Below are positions 11,531 through 22,145 of a stretch of DNA of 64,000 bases, in pieces. The notes under the pieces were generated by a model that saw only the letters and a list, made by a program, of their open reading frames with translations, was not told the origin of the DNA and did no database searches. Within the stretch, counting starts at the first letter, position 1, and every line of letters starts with the position of its first letter. The translations under genes and the position numbers were made by a program. This DNA is from Odobenus rosmarus divergens (Eukaryota > Chordata > Mammalia > Carnivora > Odobenidae). The DNA lies in assembly GCF_000321225.1 (NCBI RefSeq), contig NW_004450266.1, forward strand, positions 7,283,245 to 7,347,244. Reading direction: 5' to 3'.

Positions 11531-11670
11531 GGGGCATCTGGGTGGCCCAGTCCCTTAGTTGTCTGACTCTGGATTTTGGCTCAGGTCACGATCTCAGGGT
11601 TGTGAGATTGATCCCCACATCGGGTTCCGCTCTGGGCATGGAGCCTGCTTAAGACTTTGTCTTAAGAAGT
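11531..11670 (+). mobile_element. CAN-type SINE, degraded, no A-tail
   Basis: It starts 'ggggcatctgggtggccc' and runs through 'ggctcaggtcacgatctcagg', the tRNA-derived B-box region. It then ends abruptly at 'gagcctgcttaagac' without the pyrimidine and A-rich tail. This is an older, 3'-truncated copy. Confidence 0.85.
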
Positions 11671-11962
11671 TTTTGGCAACCCCAATGCAAAGAGATGAAA
11701 GGAGAGCTCACAACACTAAGGAAATCGAGGACTCACACCACAATATCACAGAAATCATGAGTGATTTATAAAAGAACGAAATCAGACGGCTGACAGTTGT
11801 ATTCCTGACAGACAGAAAAGCGTTGCTGTAATAACGGAAAGCTGAGGACAAGAACAGAGAGGCAGGCGGGTAGAAAGAGTAAGACGTGTGAAAGACAGCG
11901 CTGATTCAGAAGCGAGGATAACCGGTGTCTCCCTGAAGAGAACCCAGGTAGAATCAAAAATA

Positions 11963-12141
11963 GGGCGCCTGGGTGGCTCAGATGGTTAAGGGTCTGCCTT
12001 CAGCTCAGGTCATGGTCCCAGGGTCCTGGGATCGAGTCCCGCATCGGGCTCCCTGCTCCTTGGGAGCCTGCTTCTCCCTCTGCCTCTCTCTCTCTCTCTG
12101 TCTTTCATGAATAAATAAATAAAATCTTTAAAAAAAAAAAA
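11963..12141 (+). mobile_element. CAN-type SINE, full length
   Basis: It starts 'gggcgcctgggtggctca', has A/B-box-like tRNA text, a CT-rich segment, (AAAT)n and an A-tail. It is flanked by a perfect 13-bp target-site duplication AGAATCAAAAATA at 11,950-11,962 and 12,142-12,154, so insertion by L1 machinery is clear. Confidence 0.95.
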
Positions 12142-12835
12142 AGAATCAAAAATACATTTCGTCCTGTTATCTAAGGATTGAAAGGGCATACCATGTTTCT
12201 GAGGAAAACAGAATCAGAGTGATAAGCGAGAGTATCTTGTTACCATGAAACTGGAATAATGAAGAAATAATTCCTCTGGCATCTGAACAGAAAAGCAAAC
12301 CACCTTCAAGGAGGGAAATCAAGCTGAGCTCAAAGGTGCTCAATGCTTAAAGAGTTCTGAGGGAATGACAGAGGGAGTGAAGATGAGCACATCTGACCAA
12401 GCGAATGTGGGAGTGTAAAGGCAAAACGTAAAATTTTCGTTCAAAAATGCAATGTAGGGACTCAGCATCTAGGAACCCTTCCAGAGAAACTACTCCATTG
12501 AAATCCAGCCATTGACAACATGAATGGAGAAGAGTAGCAGAAAAGCTGGTGCCACACACCAAGGCACAGGATGGTGGAGCAAAGTCTGCACGATCCACGG
12601 GGGGAAAGTGTGACTCATGATTGTTATATTCAGCCAAATTGTCTGTTATACATAGGTGCAATAGAGGAGTACTCTATTTTCAAACTTTTAGAAACTCAGA
12701 GATTATAAACAAGAGCTCTCTGTTAAAAAAAAAAAAAAAAAGCTGGTAGATGGCATTGAGCCACCATAAGATGAACCAATACACAGAACTCTAGAATGGA
12801 GATGCTTTGCTAAAAGAACTATGTTGGCATAAATC

Positions 12836-12875
12836 AATTTAAGTAAAGCAAACTACAACTAAAGCAAACTACAAC
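12836..12875 (+). repeat. Short tandem duplication
   Basis: A unit of about 17 bases, 'aaagcaaactacaact', occurs twice in a row. It is a minor local slippage event. Confidence 0.7.
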
Positions 12876-13129
12876 TACAGGAATTATAGTTACCTAACAG
12901 AATTTAAATCTAAATGTTAAAAAAGCAAAATTACTGACATACCCCAAAATTGGGAAATAAGGCAGGAAAGGAGGAAATATTATAGCAGTCTAATTTACTC
13001 ATCTTTCATAGCAAAGGGCCAATCAATACTGTCTCAAATTGGACCATGGTGTTAAAAAACATTAACTCAAACTTCTTATATTTTCAGAATATTTTTTCTC
13101 AAGGATGATTTATCTCATTTATACATTTG

Positions 13130-13770
13130 TTATGGGTTGAATTATATCTTCCTAAATAGATACATTGGTGTTCTAACCCCAGCACCTCAGAATGTGACCT
13201 TATTTTAAGATAGGGTGGTTTTTTTCTTAAGATTTATTTATTCATTTGAGAAAGAGAGACAGAGCGCATGTGCAAGTGGGAGGAGGGGCAGAGGGAGGCA
13301 GAGAGAATCTCAAGCAGACTCCCCACTGAGCACGGAGCCTTATGCAAGGCTGGATCTTACGAGCCTGAGATCATGATCGGAGCTGAAATCAAGAGTTGGA
13401 TGCTTAACTGACTGAGCCACGCAGAAGCCCCAGGATAGGGTTTGTGACAGAGGTAGTCAAGTGAAGATGAAGTCATTAGGGTGGCGCCTAACCCAACATG
13501 CTCAGTGTGCCCATAGAAAGGGGAAAATTTGGTCACAGGGACATGCACGCACACAGAAGATGGCCATCTACCAGTCAAGGGATGCCTGTGGTTACCGGAA
13601 GCTGGGAGAGAGCCTGGACCAGAGCCTTCCCTAGGGATTTCAGAGGGATAATGGCCCTGCAAACACTTTGATTTCAGACTACTGACCTCCAGAATTGTGA
13701 GATAATACATTTCTTTTGTATCACCGAGTTTGTGGTCCTTTGTCACACCATCCCTTTGAAACTAATACAA
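13130..13770 (+). mobile_element. MaLR (MLT1-type) LTR, split by a SINE
   Basis: It starts 'ttatgggttgaattatat' and passes 'cctcagaatgtgacctta'. After the SINE it continues through 'gaagatggccatcta', 'cctccagaattgtgaga' and ends 'gaaactaataca'. The two parts join colinearly across the insertion. There is no internal retroviral gene. Confidence 0.85.
13217..13433 (-). mobile_element. CAN-type SINE inserted in an LTR
   Basis: Reading right to left it starts 'ggggcttctgcgtggctca' and ends with an A-rich tail (T-run at 13,217-13,225). The flanking GATAGGGT at 13,209-13,216 and 13,434-13,441 is the probable target-site duplication. Confidence 0.9.
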
Positions 13771-14416
13771 TATTTTTAAAGTTATTATTTTATAAAAGAA
13801 CTCTCTTGTGGTAAAGAAACTTTAATAATCCCCTAGTTTTACTTCACTTTTCTATTTTTTTTCTGTAAATTAAATAAGTGGAATGGTTTGTTTTCCTAAG
13901 AATAGTATTATATGGGACTATTTTATGAAATCATTCCCATCTACCGAAACACTTACCAACCAACCTCACCTACCCATCTTTCTGTATACAGGTTCAGAAA
14001 TGTATTTGGAATGTGGTCACCTTATTTTCATGACAGTTATTACTTAGGTGGTAACATTTTGGTTGACTGTTTTGCTCTTTTTCGTACTTGTTATTGTTTG
14101 AATGAGCAATGAATACTTTACTTAAAAATCCTAATATTCCAACAAAAAATCCTTGTATTTCAGTCCACATCTACATATCTCCTTTTTAAAAAGCTGTGGA
14201 ATCTTAGATGGAGTTTGAATATTTTTAAGGCTCCTTGATACCTGTGTTTCAATTTTTTTCTGGATTATAATAGTTTATAATCATACAAGCAATACATGAT
14301 GATGTCTGCCTTATTAGACTATTGTGGCATTGAGTATTATTATTAAAATAACCATTTGATGGACTAAAACTGGCATTTCATTTTAATTTGCCCTTTAATT
14401 ACTAGAGAGGTTGAAA
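13771..14416. other. AT-rich sequence, probably old L1 debris
   Basis: T-rich text similar in style to antisense L1 is present, but no diagnostic stretch could be fixed. No gene is visible. Confidence 0.3.
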
Positions 14417-14610
14417 TTTTTTTTTTTTTTTTTTTGCAAATCCAGATGCTACTTGTATTTCTTGTTCTGTTCATGTTTTTTTATCTTTTCTATGGTTGTT
14501 TCTTACTAATTTATTTTTTTTTTTTTTTTTTTGCAAATCCAGATGCTACTTGTATTTCTTGTTCTGTTCATGTTTTTTTATCTTTTCTATGGTTGTTTCT
14601 TACTAATTTA
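14417..14610 (+). repeat. Perfect 97-bp tandem duplication
   Basis: Two adjacent 97-bp units, 14,417-14,513 and 14,514-14,610, are identical base for base. Each consists of a run of 19 T followed by 78 bases that start 'gcaaatccagatgctact' and end 'tcttactaattta'. Perfect identity in an otherwise diverged region implies a recent event or an assembly artefact. Confidence 0.97.
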
Positions 14611-14887
14611 TGAGTAGCACATTATACACATGTGCACACACACACACAAAACTATCTGTCCTGTTCATTGCTAATATTCTCGTAGCCTATGCTTTGCTTT
14701 TTAATTTTGTTCTTCATGTTTTGAAATGTTCATAAATTTTTAATACTTTAGTCTGATATTTTGTTTTCTTCTCATTTCCTTCATTGCATTTGATTGATTA
14801 ATGGGGGGCATGTTTTATCTTGTGTTAATCACATCCTCAAAACTAGTCTGGCTATTCCCTGAGGATATTATCTCCCACCCCTCCCTG
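14611..14887 (-). mobile_element. Antisense old L1 fragment with short (CA)n
   Basis: 'tttatgagtagcacattata' resembles antisense L1 text, followed by a short (CA)n at 14,634-14,648. The family is weakly supported. Confidence 0.4.
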
Positions 14888-15785
14888 ACCCAATGCATTT
14901 TTTCTCACCATTTTAACCATTTAAGAGTATACAATTCAGTGGCTTTTAGTACATTGACAATGTTGTCCAACAATCACCACTATCTAATTACAGAACATTT
15001 ACATCACAACAAAAAGAAACCCATGTTCATTAAGCAGTCATTCCCCATGTTCCCAGCCCCCAGCCCCTGACAACCACTAATCTGCTTTTCTGTCTCTATG
15101 GATTTGCCTATTCTGGACATCTCATATAAGAGGAATCATACCATATATTGTCTTTTGTGTCTGGCTTCTTTTACTTAGCCTAATGCTTTCAAGGTTTTCC
15201 ATGTTGTAGCATGTATCAATATTTCATTCCTTTTTATGGCTGAATAATATTCTGTTGCATGGATAACATTTTCTTTATCCATTCATCAGTTGATGGACTT
15301 TTGGGTTGTTTCCACTTTTGGGCTATTATGAATAATGCTGCTATGAACACTTTCATGCATGTTTTTCTTGAACACCTGTTTTTGGTTATCTTGGAAATAT
15401 ACTTAGGAGAGGAGTTACTGGTTTATATAATAATTCTATGTTAAACTTTCTAAGGAAATGCCAAACTGTTTTCTAAAGTGGCTGCACCATCTTAGATTCC
15501 CACTAGAAATGTATGAAGCTCCAAATTTCATCACATCCTCCCCAACATTTGCTATTTTCCATTTTTTAAAACTTTAAGTGTTCTGGAGTGCCTGGCTGGT
15601 TCAGGTGGAAGAGCATGCAACTCTTGATCTCGGGGTTGTGAGTTTGAGCCCCACGTTGGGTTTAGAGATTACTTAAATAAACAAAAAATTAAAAAATAAA
15701 ATTATAACTGTCCTAGTGAGTGTGCAGTGGTATATTAGTGGTTTTTATTTGCATTTCTCTGAGTAATGTTGTTGAGTATATTCTT
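14888..15785 (-). mobile_element. Old L1 (L1M-type) 3' UTR and ORF2 end, split by a SINE
   Basis: Antisense landmarks in order are 'gtatacaattcagtggctttt', 'gtgtctggcttcttttactt', 'ttatggctgaataatattc' and 'ggctattatgaataatgctg'. After the SINE come 'gtcctagtgagtgtgcagtgg' and 'gcatttctctgagtaatg'. The copy is then cut off by the next L1 end at 15,786. Confidence 0.8.
15585..15704 (+). mobile_element. Short CAN-type SINE
   Basis: 'ggagtgcctggctggttca', 'ctcttgatctcggggttgtg' and 'gagccccacgttgggttt' form the tRNA-like head. They are joined directly to an A-rich tail, and the usual CT-rich segment is missing. Confidence 0.85.
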
Positions 15786-16460
15786 TTTTCCAGTTTTATT
15801 GAGATATAATTGACAAATAACACTGTGTAATTTTAAGGTATATAATGTGATGGTTTGATATATGTATAAATTGCAAAATGTTTATGTCAATAAGGTTAGT
15901 TAATACATCCATCACCTCACAGAATCACCATTTTTTTTTCTTATGGTGAAAACATTTAAGATTAACTCTCATAGCAACTTCCAAGTATACCATACAGTAT
16001 TATTAACTATAATCACTATGCTGTACGTTACTTCCCTGGAAATTATTCATCTTACAACTCAAAGTTTCTATTCTTTGACCAATTCTCTCCATTTCCCCCA
16101 CCACCAGTCCCAGGTGGCCATCAGTCTATTCTGTTTCTATGAGTTCGGTGTTTTTAGGTTCTCTATATAAGTGAGATCATACAGTATTTGTTTTTCTCTG
16201 TCTGACTTATTTCACTTAGCATCGTGTCCTCAAGATCTGTCCATGTTGTCCCAAATGGCAGGATTTCCTTCTTTTTTTATTGGCTGGATAACATTCCATG
16301 GTATATGTATACACCACATCTCGTCTATCCATTCGTCCATGGATGGACACTTAAGTTGTTCCCATGTCTTTGTGAATAAGGCTGCAATATACATGGGACT
16401 GTAGACATCTCCTCAAGATAATAATTTTAATTCCTTTGGATATATGCCCTGAAGTGGGAT
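15786..16460 (-). mobile_element. Second L1 3' UTR/ORF2 end, antisense
   Basis: It begins with the L1M-type antisense 3' UTR ('ttattgagatataattgac', 'ccatcacctcacagaatca'), then 'gtgagatcatacagtatttg' and 'ctatccattcgtccatggatgg'. It breaks at 'gaagtgggattg', where consensus continues with sequence missing here. Confidence 0.75.
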
Positions 16461-16882
16461 TGATCACCCAGTAACCCAATCTCTCCACCCACCTCCCCTC
16501 CAGCAACCCTCAGTTTGTTTCCTATAGTCAACAGTCTCTTCTGGTTTGCCTCCCTCTCTGTTTTTATCTTAATTTATTTTTTCTTCCCTTCCACTATGTT
16601 CATCTGTTTTGTTTCTTAAGTTCCACATATGGGTGAAATTATATGGTATTTGTCTTTCTGACTAACTTATTCTGCTTAGCATAGTACCCTATAGTTCCAT
16701 GCATCTCATTGCAAATGGCAAGATTTCATTCTTTTTGATGGTTGAGTAATATTCCATTGTATAAATAATACACCACATCTTCTTTATCAATTCATCTGTC
16801 AATGGACGTCTGGGCTCTTTCCATATTTTGGCTATTGTGGACACTGCTGCTATAAACACTGGGATGCATGTGACCATTCTAA
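16461..16882 (-). mobile_element. Third L1 3' end, carnivore type, antisense
   Basis: 'ccctccagcaaccctcagt', 'cacatatgggtgaaattata' and 'gatggttgagtaatattcc' are the antisense carnivore L1 3' UTR and ORF2 C-terminus. No T-run marks its A-tail, so this may be a rearranged piece and not a clean insertion. Confidence 0.7.
16689..16877 (-). pseudogene. L1 ORF2 C-terminal fragment
   Basis: This 62-residue open fragment matches the extreme C-terminal region of L1 ORF2p. It includes the characteristic 'YTMEYYSTIKKNE' run preceded by 'TDELIKKMW'. In intact L1 this lies past the reverse transcriptase and Cys-rich segment. It is a fossil with no start or promoter of its own. Confidence 0.85.
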
Positions 16883-18833
16883 CAAGTGTCAGGTGATACC
16901 TCTTTGTGTTTTGACTTGCATTTTCTTGATGATGAGTGATGCTGAGTACCTTTTCATGACCTGTTGATCATTTATATACCTTCTTTGGAAAAATGTCTGT
17001 CCAATTCCTTTGCCCATTTTATAATTTCAATGTTTTTTTTTTGTTTGTTTGTTTGTTTGCTATTAAGTTGTAAGAGTTCTTTAAATGTCCTGGTTAGTAA
17101 ACCCTTATCAAATATAAGAACTGCAAATATTTTATCCCATTCTATAAGCTTTATTTTCATTTCTTGATAATGTCCTTTGATGCATAAAAGTTTTAATTTT
17201 GATGATATCCTGTTTATCTATTTTTTTCTTCTTTTGTGGCCTCTGTTTTTGGTGTCATATCTAAGAATCCATTAGCAAATCTGAGATCATGAAGATTTAT
17301 CCTTATGTTTTCTTCTAAGAGTTTATAGATTTATATCTTATATTTACGTCTTTGATCCATTTTGAAATAAATTTTGTATATGGTGTGAGGTAAGGGTCCC
17401 AACTCCATCTTTTTGTAAGTGGTTATCCAGTTGTCCTGGCACCATTTGTTGAAAAGATATTCTTTTCCCCTTTGAATAGTCTTGGCACCTATTTTGAAAA
17501 TCAATTTATTCTAGACCTGTAGTTTTATTTCTGGATGCTGACTTCAATTCTATTGGTCTACATGTTTATCCTTGTGTAAGTACCACACTGTCTTAATTAC
17601 CATTGCTTTATAGTAAGTTTAAAAATTGAGAAATGTGAATCCTAGTTCTCCCTGCCCCAAGATTTTTTAGGCTATTTTAGGTTCCTTACAATTTCATATG
17701 AATTTTAGGGTCAGTTTGTCAATTTCCACAAAGGGATTCTGATAGGGATTACATTAAACCCAGAGATCAATTCAGGGAGTATTGCTATCATAACAAAATT
17801 AAGTCTTCTGATTCATGAACATGGGATGCTTTCCCATTTATTCAGATCTTTTAAAAATTTCTTTCAACAAAGTTTCATAGTTTTCAGAGTACATTTCTTT
17901 TGTTATTCCTATGTATTTATCTCTATGTGTTTTATTCTTTTTGATGCTATTGTAAATGGAATTCTTTTCTTAACTTAATTTTCGGATTATTCATTGCAAG
18001 TCATATGGAAATGTAATTGACTTTTGTATATTGTTCTATTTATATTCTACATATCCTGCAACCTTGCTTAAGTTGTTTACTAGTCACAGTGTTTAAATTG
18101 AATTCCTTAGGATTTTCTATATACAAAATCATGTCATCTGTGAATAGACTTAGCTTTGCTTTTCCCTTTCTTATTGGATGTCTTTTATTATTATTCTTTT
18201 CCTGTCCAACGCCTTGACTAGGACTCACAATACTTTGTGAAATAGAAATGGTGAAAATGGACATGATCTTAGAGGAAAGCATCTAGGCTTTCACCATTAA
18301 GTGTGATGTTAGCTGTGGGTTTTCTGTACATACTCTTTATCAGGTTGAATGAGTTGCCTTATATTTTCATATCTCGAGTGTTTTTGTTTTCTTTCTCTCT
18401 CTCTTTAAATCATGAAAGTTAATGGGATTTTGTCAAATGCTTTTTCATATGTTTAACCAGCCTTGTATTCTTGGGATAAACACCACTTGATCATAGAGTA
18501 TAATTCTTTAATGTGCTGCTGTATTTTGTTTGTTAGTATTTTGTGGAGGATTTTGCATCTATATTAACAAGGGATATATATATTTTTTCTTGTGAGGCCT
18601 TTGCCTGGCTTTGGTATTAAGATAATATTGGCATCGTAGAATGAGCTTGTAAATATTCCTTTCTCTTCTGTGTTTTAGAAGAGTTTGAGAAGGATTGGTG
18701 TTAATTCTTTACATATTTTACAGAATTCACCAATGATAACATCTGGTCCTGGGCTTTACTTTTTGAGAGTTTTTGATTTCTAATTAAGTCTCTTTACTTG
18801 TTATAGGTCTATTCACACTTTTTACTTCTTTTT

Positions 18834-19028
18834 TTTTTTTTTAAGATTTTATTTATTTGACAGAGAGAGACACAGCAAGAGAGGGAACACAAGCAGAGGG
18901 AGTGGGAGAGGGAGAAGCAGGCTTCCTGCTGAGCAGAGAGCCCGATGTGGGGCTCGATTCCAGGACCCTGGGATCATGACCTGAGCCAAAGGCAGACGCT
19001 TAACGACTGAGCCACCCAGGTGCCCCAA
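18834..19028 (-). mobile_element. CAN-type SINE inside L1 ORF2
   Basis: Reading right to left it starts 'ggggcacctgggtggctca' and ends in an A-tail. A 20-bp target-site duplication, cacactttttacttcttttt at 18,814-18,833 against 19,029-19,048, has one mismatch. The frame at 18,849-19,169 is SINE-derived. Confidence 0.95.
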
Positions 19029-19070
19029 CACACTTTCTACTTCTTTTTGAGTCAGTTTTGATAGTTTCGT

Positions 19071-19138
19071 GGAACTATCCATTGGAACTTGCCCATTGGA
19101 ACTATCCATTGGAACTATCCAATGGAACTTGCCCATTT
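19071..19138 (+). repeat. 13-14 bp minisatellite-like array in an L1 segment
   Basis: Five units of 'ggaact(a/t)(t/g)cccatt' type follow one another, alternating 'ggaactatccatt' and 'ggaacttgcccatt'. L1 consensus has a single such segment here, so this is a local expansion. Confidence 0.85.
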
Positions 19139-19910
19139 CATGTGGATTATCCATATTGTTGGCATACAAATGTTCATAATAGCCTCTTATAATCCTTTTT
19201 ATTTACATAAAAATGGTAACAAAGTCCCCAACTTTATTCCTGATTTTAGTAATTTCAGTCTTCTCTCTCTTTCTAGATAAGTCAGTTCAGCTAAAGATTT
19301 ATAAACTTTCATGATCTTTTCAAAGAACCAACTTTTAGTTTAATTGTCTCTATTGTTTTACTATTCTGCATTTTCTTTATTTCTGCTTTAATCTATAATG
19401 ATTCCTTCCTTTTGCTAGTTTTGGATTTAGTGTGTTCTTTTTCTAATTCCTTAGGGTTTGGCTATTGATTTGAGATCTTTTAAAACTTAGGGATTTAAAG
19501 CTATAAATTTTCTTCTGAGCACTGCTTTCACTGCATCCCATAAATTTTGGTATGTTGTGTTTTCATTTCATTCATCTAACAGTATTTTCTAATTTCTTTT
19601 GTGATTTCCTCTTTGACACATTGTTTAAGTGTGTCTTTAATATCCACATATTTGTGAATTCTCCAGATTTGCTTCTGTTTTTTATTTCTAATTTATTCCA
19701 TTGTACTGAGAGAAGATACTTTGTATGATTTAAATATTTTAAAATTTATTTTGACTTGTTTTCTGGCCTGACATATGGCCTATCTTGGAGAATGTTCTAT
19801 GTACACTTGAGGAGAATGTGTATTCTGCTATTGTTATGTGGAGTGTTCTAGATGTGTCTGTTAGATCCATATGGTTTATAGTGTTGTTCAATTTTTCTAC
19901 TTCCTTGTTT

Positions 19911-19955
19911 ATCTTTTTTTAAAGATTTTATTTAAATTCCAATCCTGCTTTATCT
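19911..19955 (-). mobile_element. Possible micro-insertion of a SINE tail
   Basis: Within antisense L1, 'tttatctttt' occurs at 19,909-19,918 and 19,960-19,969 around 'aaagattttatttaaattcc', which resembles a SINE 3' tail in reverse. It may be a severely 5'-truncated retrocopy. Confidence 0.35.
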
Positions 19956-20753
19956 TTTGTTTAGTTGTTCTATACATTATTGAAAGCAGAGATGGTTGTA
20001 ATACCTTTTTATCCTCTTAATTTTAGCCTACATGTCACTTTAAATCTATAGTGAGTCTCTTGTATATAGCATGTAGTTGGATTTTTCTTTTTTAAATCCA
20101 TTCTGTCTTTTAATTTGGCAGCTTAATTCATTCACATTTAATGTTATTACTGACAAGGCAGGACTTACTTCTGCTATTTGTTTTCTATATGTCTCACATA
20201 TTTTTGTTCCTCAATTCCTCCATTTCTGTCTTCTTTTGCAATAGATATTTTCTAGCCTATCATTTTGCTTTTCTTCTTGTTTCTTCTGCTAAATATTTTT
20301 TAGTTATTTTTTTAGTGGTTGCTTGGGATCATATTTAACATCTTAATTTATAACTATTGAGTCTGGATTAATGGCAACTTAGTTTCAATAGCATATGAAA
20401 ACATGACTTTTATATAGCTCTGCTCCTCTTAATGTTATCAAAAATCACATCTTTATACAATTGTGGCTATCACCATAAATGTATTCTCATTGTTTTATGT
20501 AGTTTTGTTTAAATAGTATAGGAGAAAAGGAAGGGTTGCAAAAATGTATTAATACTGGCTCTTATATTCACCTATGTTGTATATTTACTATGCTATATTT
20601 ACCTTTACCAGAGATCTTCATTTCTTCATATGGATTCAAATTACTGTCTAGTGTCCTTTCATTTTAGACTGGAGGACTCCCTTTAGCATTTCTTCCTGGG
20701 CAAGAATACTTGTGACAAATTCTAAGTGTTTGTTTATTTGGGAATGTTTTAAT

Positions 20754-21382
20754 TTATCCTTCATTTTTGAAAGCTAGTTTTGTTGGACATACTTTGAAAA
20801 TATAAGTGCACTGCTTCCTAGCCATCACGGTTTCTGATGTGAAAGCAGTTGTTAATCTTATTGAAGATCCCTGGTATTTGATGGATGTGATGAATTGCTT
20901 CTCTCTTGCTGCTTTCAGGATTTTCTCCTTATCTTTGGCTTTTGAGTTTGTTTGTAATGTGTCTTTGTGTGGAGCTTCTACTAAATTTATCCTACTTGGG
21001 ATTTGTTGAACTTCTTGGACATGTAGCTTCATATCTTTCGTCAAATTTGGGAAGTTGTTGGCCATAATTTCTTCAAATATTCTTTCTGACCATTTCTCTC
21101 TCTTCTTTCTGTGACTTCCATTATGCATATATTGGTATGATTGATGGTGTCCCACAGGTTTCTGAGGCTATGTTCATGTTTCTCCATTCTTTTTTTCTTT
21201 CTGCTCCTCTGATTAATCTTAATTGACATATCTTTATGTTCATTGTTTCTTTCTTCTGTCTGTTGAATCTTTAGTTCAATCCCTCTAGTGATTTTTTTCA
21301 ATTTAGTTATTGTACTTCTCAACTCCTGAGGTTCTCTTTGGTTCTTTTTTACAATTTCTATCTTTTTATTGACATTTTCCAT
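20754..21382 (-). pseudogene. Fossil L1 ORF1 (coiled coil, RRM, C-terminal domain)
   Basis: ORF1p is the L1 RNA-binding trimer. Two overlapping frames preserve it. 21,041-21,382 holds a coiled-coil-like Lys/Glu-rich part and 'LRNLWDTINHTNICI'. 20,754-21,155 holds 'FEEIMANNFPNL', 'KDKEKILKAAREKQ' and the ending 'PTKLAFKNEG'. A frameshift separates the parts, so it is non-functional. Confidence 0.85.
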
Positions 21383-22009
21383 TGGTGAGACATAGTTTTC
21401 TGCTTAGTGTTTTGTCCATGGCTTCTTTTAGCAATTTCAGCATATTTAAAATAGATGATTAAAGTCTTTATCTAATAAGTACAAGGTCTGACATTCTAGA
21501 AACTGATAGTTTCTATCAATTACTTTTTTCCCCTATGTGTGGGTCATGCTTTCTTGTTTGTTTGTATGCCTCATAATGTTTGTTGAAAACTAGACTTGTG
21601 AATATTATTTTGTAGTAATGCTGGAAAACAGATTTTCCTTTCTCTCCAGACTTTGTACTGATGACTGTTGTAGTTGCTGTTTGTTCAGTGACTTTTGTGA
21701 ACCAATTTTCTAAAATTTGTATTGCCATATATGGCCACTGAAGTCTTTGTTCTGATAACTTAGTGGTCAGCTAGTGATTCAACAGAGATTGCTGCAAATG
21801 CCAAGGTTTAGCTATTATTTCTTGATTAAACATTTGTGTGATTGCTGTAAACTTTTTATTTCTTTCCTGAGTTCTGATAAAGTTCATTCTTATAGTTTTT
21901 GCCAATTTATTCACTGCTTTTATAGAAGTTTTGGAGTTCCCCACCTTACCGTTTTTGCTAACGTCACTGTTTGGGCAACATCTTTTTACAATTCTCTTTG
22001 TTAAATGAG

Positions 22010-22145
22010 TGAATAATTACATCTATTTATTGAGCACCTCCTATGTGTAAGAAAAAGTGGTAAGCACATTCATATATTATTTAAACCTAATGATAACCTT
22101 ATAAGCTAGGCATTATCATCATTTACATTCAAGTCTCTTACATCC
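22010..22145 (-). mobile_element. MIR fragment
   Basis: 'tttattgagcacctcctatgtg', 'taatgataaccttataagc' and 'attatcatcatttaca' follow the antisense MIR consensus. Confidence 0.8.

Larger units (their letters stand above)
11671..12960 (+). mobile_element. HAL1-like / ancient L1 relic, interrupted by a SINE
   Basis: A-rich sense strand with 'tatattcagccaaattgtctg' and 'aaacttttagaaactcag'-like text that recalls the HAL1 or L1 ORF1 C-terminal region. The reading frames are destroyed. A (A)19 run lies at 12,724-12,742. The family call is tentative. Confidence 0.4.
16972..20470 (-). pseudogene. Fossil L1 ORF2 (endonuclease/reverse transcriptase)
   Basis: Known ORF2p function is target nicking and reverse transcription of L1 RNA. 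Visible pieces, C to N, are '[14 protein letters not shown]' (16,972-17,160), then a reverse-transcriptase piece with 'KLSLFTDDMILYIENP' (18,040-18,282) in which the usual FADD catalytic box reads FTDD (18,133-18,144). Further right is endonuclease-domain sequence recognisable only at DNA level. Stop codons, frameshifts and a SINE break the frame, so no enzyme can be made. Confidence 0.8.
16883..22000 (-). mobile_element. Long old L1 (L1M-type), antisense, ORF2 to 5' region
   Basis: Reading right to left, the order is a 5' UTR-like segment (about 21,400-22,000), ORF1 remnants (20,754-21,382 or beyond), an endonuclease-region ORF2, reverse transcriptase (FTDD at 18,133-18,144) and the ORF2 C-terminus (16,972-17,160). 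A SINE at 18,834-19,028 and a small tandem expansion at 19,071 interrupt it. Many stops and frameshifts are present. It is one of the longest L1 relics in the window. Confidence 0.75.

Noticed and set aside
11963..12060. tRNA-like head with A/B boxes (also in every other CAN-type SINE)
   Set aside because: The similarity to tRNA-Lys is the known origin of this SINE family. The sequence is followed by a SINE body and A-tail, so it is not a tRNA gene.
13357..13746. 129-residue minus-strand frame
   Set aside because: It crosses from a SINE into a MaLR LTR, so it is a chance frame over two unrelated elements.
13130..13770. Possible endogenous retrovirus provirus
   Set aside because: Only LTR sequence of the MaLR type is present. 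No gag, pol or env-like frame was found near this or the LTRs at 1, 34,452 and 53,396.
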